Below are positions 1 to 6,991 of a stretch of DNA of 7,212 bases, piece by piece. The stretch's first letter is position 1, and each line of letters begins with the position of its first letter. The DNA is from Methanosarcinales archaeon (GTDB lineage Archaea > Halobacteriota > Syntropharchaeia > Alkanophagales > Methanospirareceae). The stretch covers positions 1 through 7,212 of the forward strand of contig QMVO01000085.1 of assembly GCA_003661125.1 (NCBI GenBank), given 5' to 3'. Made by a program: the position numbers and the translations under genes. The notes beneath the pieces were generated by a model, which worked only from the letters and a program-made list of their open reading frames with translations, was not told the origin of the DNA and searched no databases.

Positions 1-1017
1 ATGATAAAAGCAGGTATAATAGGCGGTGCGGGATACACAGGTCTTGAATTAATAAGACTGCTTCTGGTCCATCCAGAGGTAGAAATATCTGTTGTAACGT
101 CGAGAAGGTACAAAGGGAAGCCAATAAGCGATATAAATCCTCATCTTGAGCCTTTCATCGAGCTCGAATACGAAGACGTTGATACAAAAGAAATCGCGGA
201 AAGAAGTGATATTGTATTTGTTGCGGTTCCTCATGGCAGTGCAATGGAGTACGTGCCGGAATTAATGGCGAACGGAACGAGGGTAATAGACCTGAGCGCA
301 GACTACCGACTGAAAAAAGAAGAATACGAAAGGGTATACCAGCGAAAACATAAGGATAAGGATAAAGAAAAAAGAAGGGCGGTATATGGATTGACAGAAT
401 TGCATCCAGAAGTAGCAGATGCGGATTTAGTGGCGAACCCAGGATGTTATCCCACAGGTGCGATACTTGCAGTTGCTCCACTGATGAAAGAAGGCATGCT
501 AAAACAAGTGATATTTGACGCCAAATCGGGTATATCTGGTGCAGGAGTCGAACCTTCAGAAACGTCTCATTTCCCTAATCTCGCCGAGAATATCATTCCT
601 TATCAAGTTACCGCGCACCGACACGTAGCAGAGATACGAATGGAATTGGGCGTAAAAGTGAGTTTTACTCCGCATGTCATTCCTTCTATAAGGGGCATAC
701 TCACCACTGCGCATGTTTTCTTAGCAGAAGGAACAAAGACAAAAACGCACAATGAAATCGAAGTAATATACAAACAGTTTTATGAGGGTATGAAGTTTAT
801 AAGGCTCAAGAAAGGAATACCATCTTTAAGTTCCGTGAGGGGTACTAACTTCTGCGATATTTGGTTTGAAATAGAAGAGAAAAGCAACAGGATAGTGGTG
901 ATTTCCGCAATTGACAACCTTGTTAAAGGCGGCTCCGGTCAAGCGGTACAGAATATGAATGTGATGTTTGGACTGAACGAAGGAGAAGGGCTGTGGTTCC
1001 CGGGGTTGGTTCCCTGA
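1..1017 (+). CDS. argC: N-acetyl-gamma-glutamyl-phosphate reductase (ArgC)
   Basis: This cytoplasmic enzyme performs the NADPH-dependent reduction of N-acetyl-glutamyl-5-phosphate to the semialdehyde, the third step of arginine synthesis by the acetylated route. The 338-residue length is normal for the family. The N-terminal Rossmann fold carries GIIGGAGYTG at residues 5-14. The catalytic cysteine is C149 within NPGCYPT, followed by the conserved SGISGAG segment near 176-182 and the HRHVAEI segment at 206-212, which should supply the active-site histidine. NLVKGGSGQAVQN near the C terminus is also typical. The ATG is the first base of the window and the glycine-rich motif begins four residues later, so the start is probably right, although upstream sequence is not visible. 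A lysine/aspartate-rich stretch at about 116-126 replaces the usual sequence before AVYGL. No other arg genes are in view. In some archaea LysY-type paralogues act in lysine synthesis, so substrate preference is inferred. Confidence 0.95.
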   Translation: MIKAGIIGGAGYTGLELIRLLLVHPEVEISVVTSRRYKGKPISDINPHLEPFIELEYEDVDTKEIAERSDIVFVAVPHGSAMEYVPELMANGTRVIDLSADYRLKKEEYERVYQRKHKDKDKEKRRAVYGLTELHPEVADADLVANPGCYPTGAILAVAPLMKEGMLKQVIFDAKSGISGAGVEPSETSHFPNLAENIIPYQVTAHRHVAEIRMELGVKVSFTPHVIPSIRGILTTAHVFLAEGTKTKTHNEIEVIYKQFYEGMKFIRLKKGIPSLSSVRGTNFCDIWFEIEEKSNRIVVISAIDNLVKGGSGQAVQNMNVMFGLNEGEGLWFPGLVP

Positions 1018-1027
1018 GTCAAGTAGA

Positions 1028-1045
1028 TTAGCGGTTTACTGCTAA
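1028..1045. terminator. Possible hairpin between the convergent argC and epimerase genes
   Basis: An 18-base imperfect inverted repeat begins 11 bases after the argC stop and coincides exactly with the last codons and stop of the opposing epimerase gene. In the plus-strand RNA it pairs UUAGCGG with CUGCUAA, including one G-U pair, around a UUUA loop. The minus-strand RNA has an A-C mismatch at that pair. There is no clean T-run after it, so a role in ending argC transcription is only a guess, and it may simply reflect the coding sequence. Confidence 0.2.
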
Positions 1046-1966
1046 CAATCTAAACCACTTTATTGTCCTTATCAGCCCTTCTTCCACGCTATACTGGGGT
1101 TCATAGCTTAAAGTCTTCTTTGCGCTCGATATATCGCCCAAGGAATGCCTTATATCCCCTTCCCTTGGAGCTTCATGTATGGGCTTTAAATTCCTCCCCA
1201 TGAGCTTCATTATCACGTTTGCAAGCTCATTTATGCTTATCCTGTTCCCGGATGCGATGTTATACACACCATTAGCATCGCTTTTCATTGCCTGGATATT
1301 CGCTCTCACTACATCCTTAACAAACGTGAAATCGCGCGTTTGCTCCCCATCCCCATAAATTACTGGTGGCTTGTTTTCCAAAACCCTATTTATGAATCTC
1401 GGAATAACTGCCGCATAGTCCGAGTAGGGGTCCTGTCTTGGTCCGTAAACATTGAAATATCGTAGCGAAATCGTTTTTAAGCCATAAACTTCATTAAAAA
1501 CCTTGCAATAATACTCACCGAGCAACTTTGTCACTGCGTAAGGCGACAACGGATTTGGTACCATATCTTCTCTCTTTGGGAGTTCCGGCGTATCACCATA
1601 AACCGAGGAAGAGGATGCATAAATCACTTTTTTTACGTTGCAATCTTTAGCCGCAACCAAAACATTCAGTGTTCCGTTTACATTTGCATTATTGGATGCA
1701 ATCGGGTCTTTTATACTCCTTGGGACAGAAGGAATGGCTGCCTGGTGAAAAACATAATCAACGTCCTTAAAAATTCCTTTCAGCAATTGTAAATCCGTTA
1801 TACTGCCTCTAACAAGGTTTATATTTTTGTTAATCTTTTCTAAATTCGATACTCTTCCCGTGGATAAATCATCCACGATAATAACCTCGCTTTCCTTTTC
1901 CTTCGACAACTCCGTAGCAAGATTTGAGCCTATGAATCCCGCCCCGCCTGTTATGACTATTCTCAT
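1028..1966 (-). CDS. NAD-dependent nucleotide-sugar epimerase (extended SDR, GalE/WbpP-like)
   Basis: This is an extended short-chain dehydrogenase/reductase that interconverts UDP-sugars through a 4-keto intermediate, probably at C4, feeding cell-surface polysaccharide or protein glycosylation. The 312-residue protein begins with the NAD-binding motif GGAGFIGS at 7-14 and an acidic pair, D32-D33, at the end of beta-2, as expected for NAD. The serine cluster at 118-121 in YASSSSVYG and the Y143-xxx-K147 pair form the catalytic triad. RYFNVYGPRQDP at 169-180 and GDGEQTRDF at 205-213 are substrate-domain signatures. The RQDP...YAAVIPRF segment recalls UDP-GlcNAc/GalNAc 4-epimerases (WbpP type), but annotation as UDP-glucose 4-epimerase is equally possible, so I give no symbol. 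The only motif-compatible start is the ATG at 1966, two codons before the first beta strand, with a weak GAAGGG upstream. It lies 50 bases after pmbA on the same strand and may have its own promoter. Confidence 0.9.
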   Translation of the reverse strand: MRIVITGGAGFIGSNLATELSKEKESEVIIVDDLSTGRVSNLEKINKNINLVRGSITDLQLLKGIFKDVDYVFHQAAIPSVPRSIKDPIASNNANVNGTLNVLVAAKDCNVKKVIYASSSSVYGDTPELPKREDMVPNPLSPYAVTKLLGEYYCKVFNEVYGLKTISLRYFNVYGPRQDPYSDYAAVIPRFINRVLENKPPVIYGDGEQTRDFTFVKDVVRANIQAMKSDANGVYNIASGNRISINELANVIMKLMGRNLKPIHEAPREGDIRHSLGDISSAKKTLSYEPQYSVEEGLIRTIKWFRLLAVNR

Positions 1967-1987
1967 TAATAACCCTTCTTTCTTTAG

Positions 1988-1993
1988 AAAAAA
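1988..1993 (-). terminator. T-run after pmbA, possible archaeal terminator
   Basis: Read on the minus strand, a run of six T lies 24 bases past the pmbA stop and about 22 bases before the epimerase start. Archaeal RNA polymerase can stop at T-rich tracts without a hairpin. A second T-rich stretch, TTTTTAAG, lies at about 2003-2010 and could instead be a weak TATA-like element for the epimerase. Both readings are inferred from base composition only. Confidence 0.2.
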
Positions 1994-2016
1994 GCCTATG
2001 GTCTTAAAAATTGCTT

Positions 2017-3393
2017 TTATGATATAACCTGCACCTTCGACACCTTAATAGAAGGAGAAACGACATTATAAATCTGTCTTGTGTCAGTTCCAAGCATTTC
2101 TACGTGTTTCAATACCTCTTGCATGTTTCCCGCAAGCATCACTTGCGTAACAGGATACAACTCGCCTTTTTCAATACCAAAAGCATTCTGCGCAACGACT
2201 GAGAAATCGCCAGATGCTCTTGAAGCTGTATGCGCACCTATTATATCATTTATAAACAATCCTTCGTGTATTTCGCTGAACATCTCCTCCTTAGAAGCTT
2301 TGCTTATTGCGTTTATAATGAAATTCGTTGCCCCCGGTGTGGGTAAATTACTGAAACTTCTTATTGCGTTTCCTGTGCTTTCCACACCATCTTTACCGGC
2401 AGTGTAAGTATCGTATAGGAAATTTTTTAACACACCTTTTTCCACTAAGCACGTGGATTGAGAAGGAACGCCTTCGCCATCCATCTTCCTGCTATTTACA
2501 CCCAACGGCATTGTGCCATCGTCAATAATGGTCAGCGTCTCAGAAGCTACTTCCTCGCCCTTCTTACCGTGGTATGGCGATTGTTTCCGCTGTACATTCT
2601 CGGCGCTCAGTTGTGGAATCAAGATATGGGCTAAAAGGCTTTGCACTGCGCGTGGCGAGAAAACAATCGGAATCTGTTTCGTTTTTAGCTTTTTACCCCC
2701 CAAGCTGTCTGCTGCTATTTTCACTGCTTCTCTGCCTATCCATTCAAAATCTATTTCCCTGAGCATTCTGCTTACTTTTCCCTCCCAGCCAGATGTTTCC
2801 TCACTGCTACCGCCACCCGTACCTGCCACAACCATTATCCCTGCGGAGACATAAGTCCCGGTATTACTTATTTCGATACCCTCGGAATTCAAAATGTAGG
2901 TTTCATCATGAGCAGCGGCGAAACTGCCTTCTGTTGGTGAACATGTCACGCCTTTTCTCGCTTCATACTGCTTCGCTCCGTTCAGCATCACCGTGCAATA
3001 TTCTATCGCATCCTCTCCACCGCCCTCAAGAAGTTCGGTAATCCGAGGGTCAAAAGTTTTTTCTATGTGCGTGTAGCTACGCTTTGATCCTTCTAACACT
3101 GATGCAGGTAAGGCGTGAAAATGAGGGTCTTGCTCGGATACCTTCGCTTGCTTTATTGCATGCATCACGCAATCTTCTATTCTCGCTTTTTCCAAAGCCG
3201 TAGTGTATGAAAATCCTACTTTATTTGATATTACTACTCGCACTCCAATGCCGGTGCTTTTCACGTGCTTTACCTTTTTCACTTCCTCTCGCTCAAGGTC
3301 AACACTTAAAACATCTCCTTTCTCTCCGTAAATCTCTGCCTGGTCACAGCTTTCCAATGCCTTTTTCAGCATTTTATGCATGATGTCGAACAT
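2017..3393 (-). CDS. pmbA: TldD/PmbA family protein, PmbA (TldE) type
   Basis: This is a member of the TldD/PmbA (U62) family, whose two paralogues form a heterodimeric peptidase that trims peptides or unfolded proteins. TldD carries the zinc-binding HExxxH motif. I see no such motif here, which fits the PmbA/TldE subunit. Supporting segments, numbered from the chosen start, are GIGVRVV near 48-54, MDGEGVPSQ near 304-312, GLFINDIIGAH at 378-388 and SGDFSVVAQNAFGIEKGEL in the C-terminal domain. The open frame extends upstream to 3438, but the extra 15 residues overlap purB and resemble nothing conserved. The ATG at 3393 sits four bases past the purB TAA and gives 458 residues, close to the usual size. 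An ATG at 3381 is a second possibility. No strong Shine-Dalgarno sequence is visible, so translation may be coupled to purB. The TldD partner is not in the window. Confidence 0.88.
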   Translation of the reverse strand: MFDIMHKMLKKALESCDQAEIYGEKGDVLSVDLEREEVKKVKHVKSTGIGVRVVISNKVGFSYTTALEKARIEDCVMHAIKQAKVSEQDPHFHALPASVLEGSKRSYTHIEKTFDPRITELLEGGGEDAIEYCTVMLNGAKQYEARKGVTCSPTEGSFAAAHDETYILNSEGIEISNTGTYVSAGIMVVAGTGGGSSEETSGWEGKVSRMLREIDFEWIGREAVKIAADSLGGKKLKTKQIPIVFSPRAVQSLLAHILIPQLSAENVQRKQSPYHGKKGEEVASETLTIIDDGTMPLGVNSRKMDGEGVPSQSTCLVEKGVLKNFLYDTYTAGKDGVESTGNAIRSFSNLPTPGATNFIINAISKASKEEMFSEIHEGLFINDIIGAHTASRASGDFSVVAQNAFGIEKGELYPVTQVMLAGNMQEVLKHVEMLGTDTRQIYNVVSPSIKVSKVQVIS

Positions 3394-3397
3394 TTCT

Positions 3398-4780
3398 TTA
3401 AATACCCGTTTGTAAAAGGTTGTCCCAATAATCCGCAACCTTCTCCGTCTTCTTCGCCGCTATTCCAACATATTTCTCAGCATCAAAAACCTTCTCCTTC
3501 TGCTCCTCTGTAAATTTTCGTAAATAGGATGAAATCTCTTCATCGTGCTCGACAACTTCTCGCAACGATTTATTCTCTGCATAAGCTTGAATACTCTTCC
3601 TCCGTACATATTCATGCGCATCTGGATGCCCGTAATAAGAAAGGAGAATGTATAGCGGTTCTGCAATAATATTATCCTTAGAAATCATAAAATTTTCTCG
3701 CATTCTTTCCCTATCTACCACTAACCGCTCTGAAATCCTTTGTAGCCTTCTAATAGAGTAATCAAACACCACCAGTAGCTCCTGCGTGTACCGCTGCGAT
3801 GCCGAATTCGTGAGGTCGCGTTGATGTTCAGAAATCTGGTCGAGATGCATCGTTACTGCCTGCGGCATGAATCTTTTCCACAGGCTTTTTATACCTTCAA
3901 AACCAATAGGATTTCTCTTATGCGGCATTGTAGAAGAACCTACCTGCTCCTCCGCCACCTTCTCCATCACCTCGCCTATCTCACTCCGCTGGAGATGACG
4001 CATATCATCACAGAAATTGGCTACGACAGAGAAACTGCTTATTATCGAATGAACAAAATCAGACATAGGCTCGGGCGGGACAATCTGCGTGGATATCGCC
4101 GCAGGTTTTATCTCGAGCATAGCGAGAACTTCGCGCTCAAAATCCTCCGGGTCTTCAAAAATTAAGCTCGTTGCATTATACGCACCAACAGCGCCAGAGA
4201 ATTTACCCACAAGATTTTCACTCGCCTTCTTCATCCGTAATATCTGCGACCCCCACCGGTCCACATACTGCGCAATCGCGAACCCAAAAGTAATAGGTTC
4301 GGCGTGTTGTCCGTGCGTCCTCCCTATTTGCAAAGTGTCCTTCTCTCTCCGTGCCAAATATATCCATGTTCGCTCCAATTCGAGCATATCTGGTATTATT
4401 ACTTTCATCACGGCATCTTTATACCTGAGCGCATTTGCTGTATCCACGACATCATAAGAAGTAGCGCCGAGATGCACGAAAGGTTTCGCCTCTTCGCTTA
4501 CTTTGTTCCTTATTACATTAACGAGCGCGCGGATGTCATGTTTTGTACGTTTCTCCTCCTCATATACTCCCGCTGCACTTACCTTTGATGCTGCTTCTTC
4601 TATTTCATCGCATAATTCCTTCTTTAAAATGCGTCTGTGCTCGAAAACTTTTGCAACCGCTGCTTCTACCTTCGCTTTATACCGCACGAAAGCTTCCTCC
4701 GATAGATAATCGCTTAATTCATCCACCGCATACCGGTAGTCCGTAGGCGAGAAATCCGAAAAGTCTATTTCTTCTTTCAT
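3398..4780 (-). CDS. purB: Adenylosuccinate lyase (PurB)
   Basis: PurB catalyses two beta-eliminations of fumarate in purine synthesis: SAICAR to AICAR, and adenylosuccinate to AMP. It acts in the cytoplasm as a homotetramer. The 460-residue length suits the fumarase/aspartase superfamily. The early DYRYAVDELSDYLSEE segment matches the YRY region at the N terminus of the family. KHDIRAL at 80-86 and TSYDVVDT at 107-114 are substrate-binding regions. GRTHGQHAEP at 153-162 holds the conserved active-site histidine H156, and the superfamily signature GSSTMPHKRNP at 281-291 provides the catalytic serine loop. The ATG at 4780 is preceded by a purine-rich GAAGGAT about six bases upstream, a partial ribosome binding site. 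It follows fen by 53 bases and precedes pmbA by four bases, so fen-purB-pmbA is probably one transcription unit. Confidence 0.96.
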   Translation of the reverse strand: MKEEIDFSDFSPTDYRYAVDELSDYLSEEAFVRYKAKVEAAVAKVFEHRRILKKELCDEIEEAASKVSAAGVYEEEKRTKHDIRALVNVIRNKVSEEAKPFVHLGATSYDVVDTANALRYKDAVMKVIIPDMLELERTWIYLARREKDTLQIGRTHGQHAEPITFGFAIAQYVDRWGSQILRMKKASENLVGKFSGAVGAYNATSLIFEDPEDFEREVLAMLEIKPAAISTQIVPPEPMSDFVHSIISSFSVVANFCDDMRHLQRSEIGEVMEKVAEEQVGSSTMPHKRNPIGFEGIKSLWKRFMPQAVTMHLDQISEHQRDLTNSASQRYTQELLVVFDYSIRRLQRISERLVVDRERMRENFMISKDNIIAEPLYILLSYYGHPDAHEYVRRKSIQAYAENKSLREVVEHDEEISSYLRKFTEEQKEKVFDAEKYVGIAAKKTEKVADYWDNLLQTGI

Positions 4781-4833
4781 TTTCTTATCCTTCTATCCCT
4801 TTATCTTTTGTCCAATTCATTTGCATGCAATCT

Positions 4834-5829
4834 TCAAAGCCACTGCTCTATTCTTCGCTGCTGCTTTATTTTTGGCATTAAAATCCTCTCCAAGGCTTTA
4901 CTCACTCGCTCTTCCGAGAAGTCGTGCTCTTCACACAGAAATTCTTTTACTTTCTCCTCATCCGGTGTTCTCCATTTTATTTCATAAGATTCGTTCACCT
5001 CTGGATGTAAGAAGATATCTCGAACGATTTCGTAATTCTCTATTCCATCTATTTTTTCTATCTCCGCTTCAGCTATTAGTTTTTCGATGCTATGATGTTC
5101 TTTTATCAGCTTCAGTGCGCTCTTAACTCCTATCCCTTTAATTCCCGGATTGAAGTCAGTGCCCACTAAAATAGCGATGTCCACAAGCTCTTCTCTGGTT
5201 ATTCCATGTTTCTCTTCGAGTTCTTTTAATTCAATGACCTCAGGTGTCGTTTTTCTTCTTGCGGCGCTGAGATTTCTTATCACCACCGGTGCACCAAAAA
5301 GCAAAGAATCGTAATCTTGTGATGAAACGAACTCAGCATCACCCCGTCGAACCATATAAGCAGCTTGCGCTTCTCCTTCTCCGGGTGCCTGCACACAAGG
5401 AATACCCAGATATGTTAAAAGTATCTTCGCTTCTTCTACCATCGTCATGTTAATTCTCGCAGAAGCCTGAGCATACTTAAACGCCTCTTCTGGAAACAAG
5501 ATCTTCGCTTCTTCCCATTTCCTTCTCGCCTCTTTTCTCCGTTCTGACCTGCTCTCGATAACCTTTGCTTTTAACTCAGAGGGTTTACCATCGAAAACGA
5601 ATACCTGCTTTATTCCATCCCCCATTAAATTTGTCGTACGATATATCAGCCCAGAGAGGTGAGAAGTTGTTCTACCCAAGGAATCTTTCAGTGGTGTTCC
5701 ATCTGGCTGACGAATGATACTTAAGAACTGGTAAAGCGTGTTATACGCATCTACAGCGACGATTTTACCTGAAATAGTCTCTAAGCTTGTTTCTTTTGGC
5801 TCTAATATCGCACCAATATTAACGCCCAT
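4834..5829 (-). CDS. fen: Flap endonuclease 1 (FEN1)
   Basis: FEN1 is a structure-specific 5' nuclease that removes RNA/DNA flaps during Okazaki-fragment maturation and long-patch repair, tethered to the PCNA clamp. Counting from the chosen start, the metal-binding carboxylates are D27 (VDAYN), D80 (FDGKP), E151 and E153 (PGEGEA), D172 and D174 (SQDYDS), and D225 (GTDFN). The helix-three-turn-helix DNA-binding segment GIKGIGVKSALKL follows D225. The last eight residues fit a PCNA-interacting box, with Q324, I327, W330 and L331. A longer reading to 5871 would add 14 basic residues. I reject it because archaeal FEN1 proteins begin MGV-x-IG, because the free N-terminal glycine region packs by the active site, and because the extension crosses the TATA-like palindrome. 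The resulting 331 residues match family size. No Shine-Dalgarno sequence precedes the start, which suggests a short or absent leader. It is divergent from rpl11. Confidence 0.95.
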   Translation of the reverse strand: MGVNIGAILEPKETSLETISGKIVAVDAYNTLYQFLSIIRQPDGTPLKDSLGRTTSHLSGLIYRTTNLMGDGIKQVFVFDGKPSELKAKVIESRSERRKEARRKWEEAKILFPEEAFKYAQASARINMTMVEEAKILLTYLGIPCVQAPGEGEAQAAYMVRRGDAEFVSSQDYDSLLFGAPVVIRNLSAARRKTTPEVIELKELEEKHGITREELVDIAILVGTDFNPGIKGIGVKSALKLIKEHHSIEKLIAEAEIEKIDGIENYEIVRDIFLHPEVNESYEIKWRTPDEEKVKEFLCEEHDFSEERVSKALERILMPKIKQQRRIEQWL

Positions 5830-5853
5830 CTTTATTCTTCTTTTCTTTATCTT

Positions 5854-5867
5854 TAATTTATAAATTA
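5854..5867. promoter_or_regulatory. Palindromic TATA-like element, candidate shared promoter of fen and rpl11
   Basis: A perfect 14-base palindrome with core TTTATAAA (5857-5864) lies in the 65-base gap between the divergent genes. Its centre at 5860.5 is about 34 bases from the rpl11 ATG and about 32 bases from the fen ATG at 5829. Archaeal TATA boxes usually sit about 25 bases upstream of the transcription start, so either direction would give a transcript with a leader of only a few bases. Neither gene has a Shine-Dalgarno sequence, which agrees with leaderless or near-leaderless translation. A clear purine-rich BRE is not evident on either side. A separate TATATAA sequence at about 5882-5888 is too close to the rpl11 start to serve it but could serve fen with a leader of about 30 bases. 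Confidence 0.55.
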
Positions 5868-5894
5868 GCAATAGAAATAGCTATATAAGAAAAC

Positions 5895-6365
5895 ATGAAT
5901 GTCGTCGAAGTTTTGATAGAGGGAGGGAAAGCGAGTCCTGGACCTCCTTTAGGTCCTGCTCTGGGTCCTCTTGGAGTAAATATAAAAGAAGTGGTGGGTA
6001 CGGTAAATGAGCTTACGAAGGACTATGCGGGGATGGAGGTTCCGGTAAAGATAACCATTGATGCCACTGGAAAGGTGGATATAACTGTGGGTGTACCACC
6101 GACATCGGCGTTGATAAAGAGAGCTTTAGGGATTGAAAAAGCAAAACCAGACTCCACGACCGGTTATGTCGGGGATATATCCTTAAAGCAAATAAGAGAG
6201 ATAGCGCAAAAGAAGCGCGGAGAAATGTTATCAACTTCATTAAAAAGCGCTGTCAAAGAGATAATAGGCACCTGTGTCTCCATGAGTGTCCGCGTGGAAG
6301 GAAAAGATGCGAAAGAGACCCAGAGGGAAATCGAAGAGGGCAAGTATGACGAGGTGATGACATAA
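5895..6365 (+). CDS. rpl11: 50S ribosomal protein uL11 (L11)
   Basis: uL11 binds the GTPase-associated centre of 23S rRNA at the base of the ribosomal stalk and takes part in elongation-factor function. The 156-residue protein is close to archaeal length. The N-terminal domain has the diagnostic GGKASPGPPLGPALGPLGVN segment at 10-29 and AGMEVPVKITID at 45-56. The proline helix region and rRNA-binding C-terminal domain follow, including PPTSALIKRALG at 68-79, LKSAVKEIIGTCVSMSVRVEG at 116-136 and a REIEEGKYDE tail. The ATG at 5895 starts three or so residues later than many relatives but leaves the VEVLIEGG strand complete. No Shine-Dalgarno sequence precedes it, and the TATA-like palindrome about 30 bases upstream predicts a very short leader. 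rpl1 follows after two bases, so the pair is an operon. The usual archaeal upstream neighbours secE and nusG are absent; fen lies there in the opposite direction. Confidence 0.97.
   Translation: MNVVEVLIEGGKASPGPPLGPALGPLGVNIKEVVGTVNELTKDYAGMEVPVKITIDATGKVDITVGVPPTSALIKRALGIEKAKPDSTTGYVGDISLKQIREIAQKKRGEMLSTSLKSAVKEIIGTCVSMSVRVEGKDAKETQREIEEGKYDEVMT
6351..6358 (+). promoter_or_regulatory. Shine-Dalgarno site of rpl1
   Basis: GAGGTGAT inside the last codons of rpl11 matches eight bases of the archaeal consensus GGAGGTGAT. It ends nine bases before the rpl1 ATG at 6368 and fixes that start. The first gene of this pair has no such site and the second has a strong one, which is common in archaea for leaderless first genes and internal operon genes. 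Confidence 0.8.
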
Positions 6366-6367
6366 GT

Positions 6368-6991
6368 ATGGAAGCTGAAGAGATAGTAGGAATGGTGGAG
6401 AAAGCCTTGAGCTCGAAAGAGCGGGGATTCATTGAAAGTGTGGATCTCAGCATAAATTTTAAAAATATAGATTTGAAACAGCCGAAGAGCAGGATAAATG
6501 TGGATGTCGTTTTACCTAATAAGTTCAGGGAGCCGAAGATAGGCGTTTTTGCTTCCGGTGAGATAGCATTGAAAGCGAAAGAAGCAGGTGCAGAGGTGAT
6601 AGATCCAGAAGAACTGAAAAGGATGGATAAGAAAAAAGCAAGAGAACTGGTGAAAAAGTATGACTTTTTCGCTGCTGATGCATCCCTTATGTCTCTGGTG
6701 GGTAAAAGCTTGGGCACTATTCTTGGGCCACGTGGAAAGATGCCTGATCCTATTCCCCCGGGGGGGGACCCGGAACAAATATTGTCGCGGTTGAAGGGAA
6801 CAGTTAAAGTAAGGGCAAAAACAAAGACTTTGTGGGTAAATATAGGTCGTAAAGATATGGATGCAAAAGACATAGCAGAGAATGCCGTAGCGGTGATAAA
6901 AGCAATAGAAACACGTTTGGAGCGTGGCTGGCAAAATATAGCTTCTATTTATATGAAAACAAGCATGGGACATGCGGTGAAGGTGATATAA
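6368..6991 (+). CDS. rpl1: 50S ribosomal protein uL1 (L1)
   Basis: uL1 binds 23S rRNA at the L1 stalk, which guides deacylated tRNA out of the E site. In some archaea and bacteria it also represses translation of its own mRNA by binding a site that mimics the rRNA. The protein has 207 residues, slightly short of the 210-220 common in archaea. Supporting segments are KSRINVDVVLPNKF near 40-53, the middle-domain ASGEIALKAKEAGAEVI at 62-78, the signature LGTILGPRGKMP at 115-126, and the C-terminal KTSMGHAVKV, where most relatives have a proline in place of H202. The start is fixed by the GAGGTGAT site in the end of rpl11. The codons for PIPPGGDP at 128-135 contain a CCCCC run followed by eight G, an unusual homopolymer for this AT-rich region, but the frame stays open through it. 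uL10 and P1/L12, which usually follow in archaea, are not found in the remaining 221 bases. Confidence 0.96.
   Translation: MEAEEIVGMVEKALSSKERGFIESVDLSINFKNIDLKQPKSRINVDVVLPNKFREPKIGVFASGEIALKAKEAGAEVIDPEELKRMDKKKARELVKKYDFFAADASLMSLVGKSLGTILGPRGKMPDPIPPGGDPEQILSRLKGTVKVRAKTKTLWVNIGRKDMDAKDIAENAVAVIKAIETRLERGWQNIASIYMKTSMGHAVKVI

Noticed and set aside
2081..2854. Plus-strand open frames of about 60-113 codons opposite pmbA
   Set aside because: They lie antisense to a well-supported PmbA family gene, overlap one another in different frames, and show no recognisable motif or binding site. They are by-products of the codon use of the real gene.
3821..4746. Several plus-strand frames opposite purB
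   Set aside because: The purB frame carries all superfamily signatures throughout this stretch. The opposing frames have low-complexity His/Leu/Arg composition and no start signals.
5882..5888. TATATAA as the rpl11 TATA box
   Set aside because: It ends only six bases before the ATG, so transcription would begin inside the coding sequence. The palindrome at 5854-5867 has the right spacing.
6253..6973. Minus-strand open frames of 206 and 153 codons opposite rpl11 and rpl1
   Set aside because: They are long but antisense to two certain ribosomal protein genes, rich in Ser, Phe and Cys as expected for reverse-complement artefacts, and have no family resemblance.
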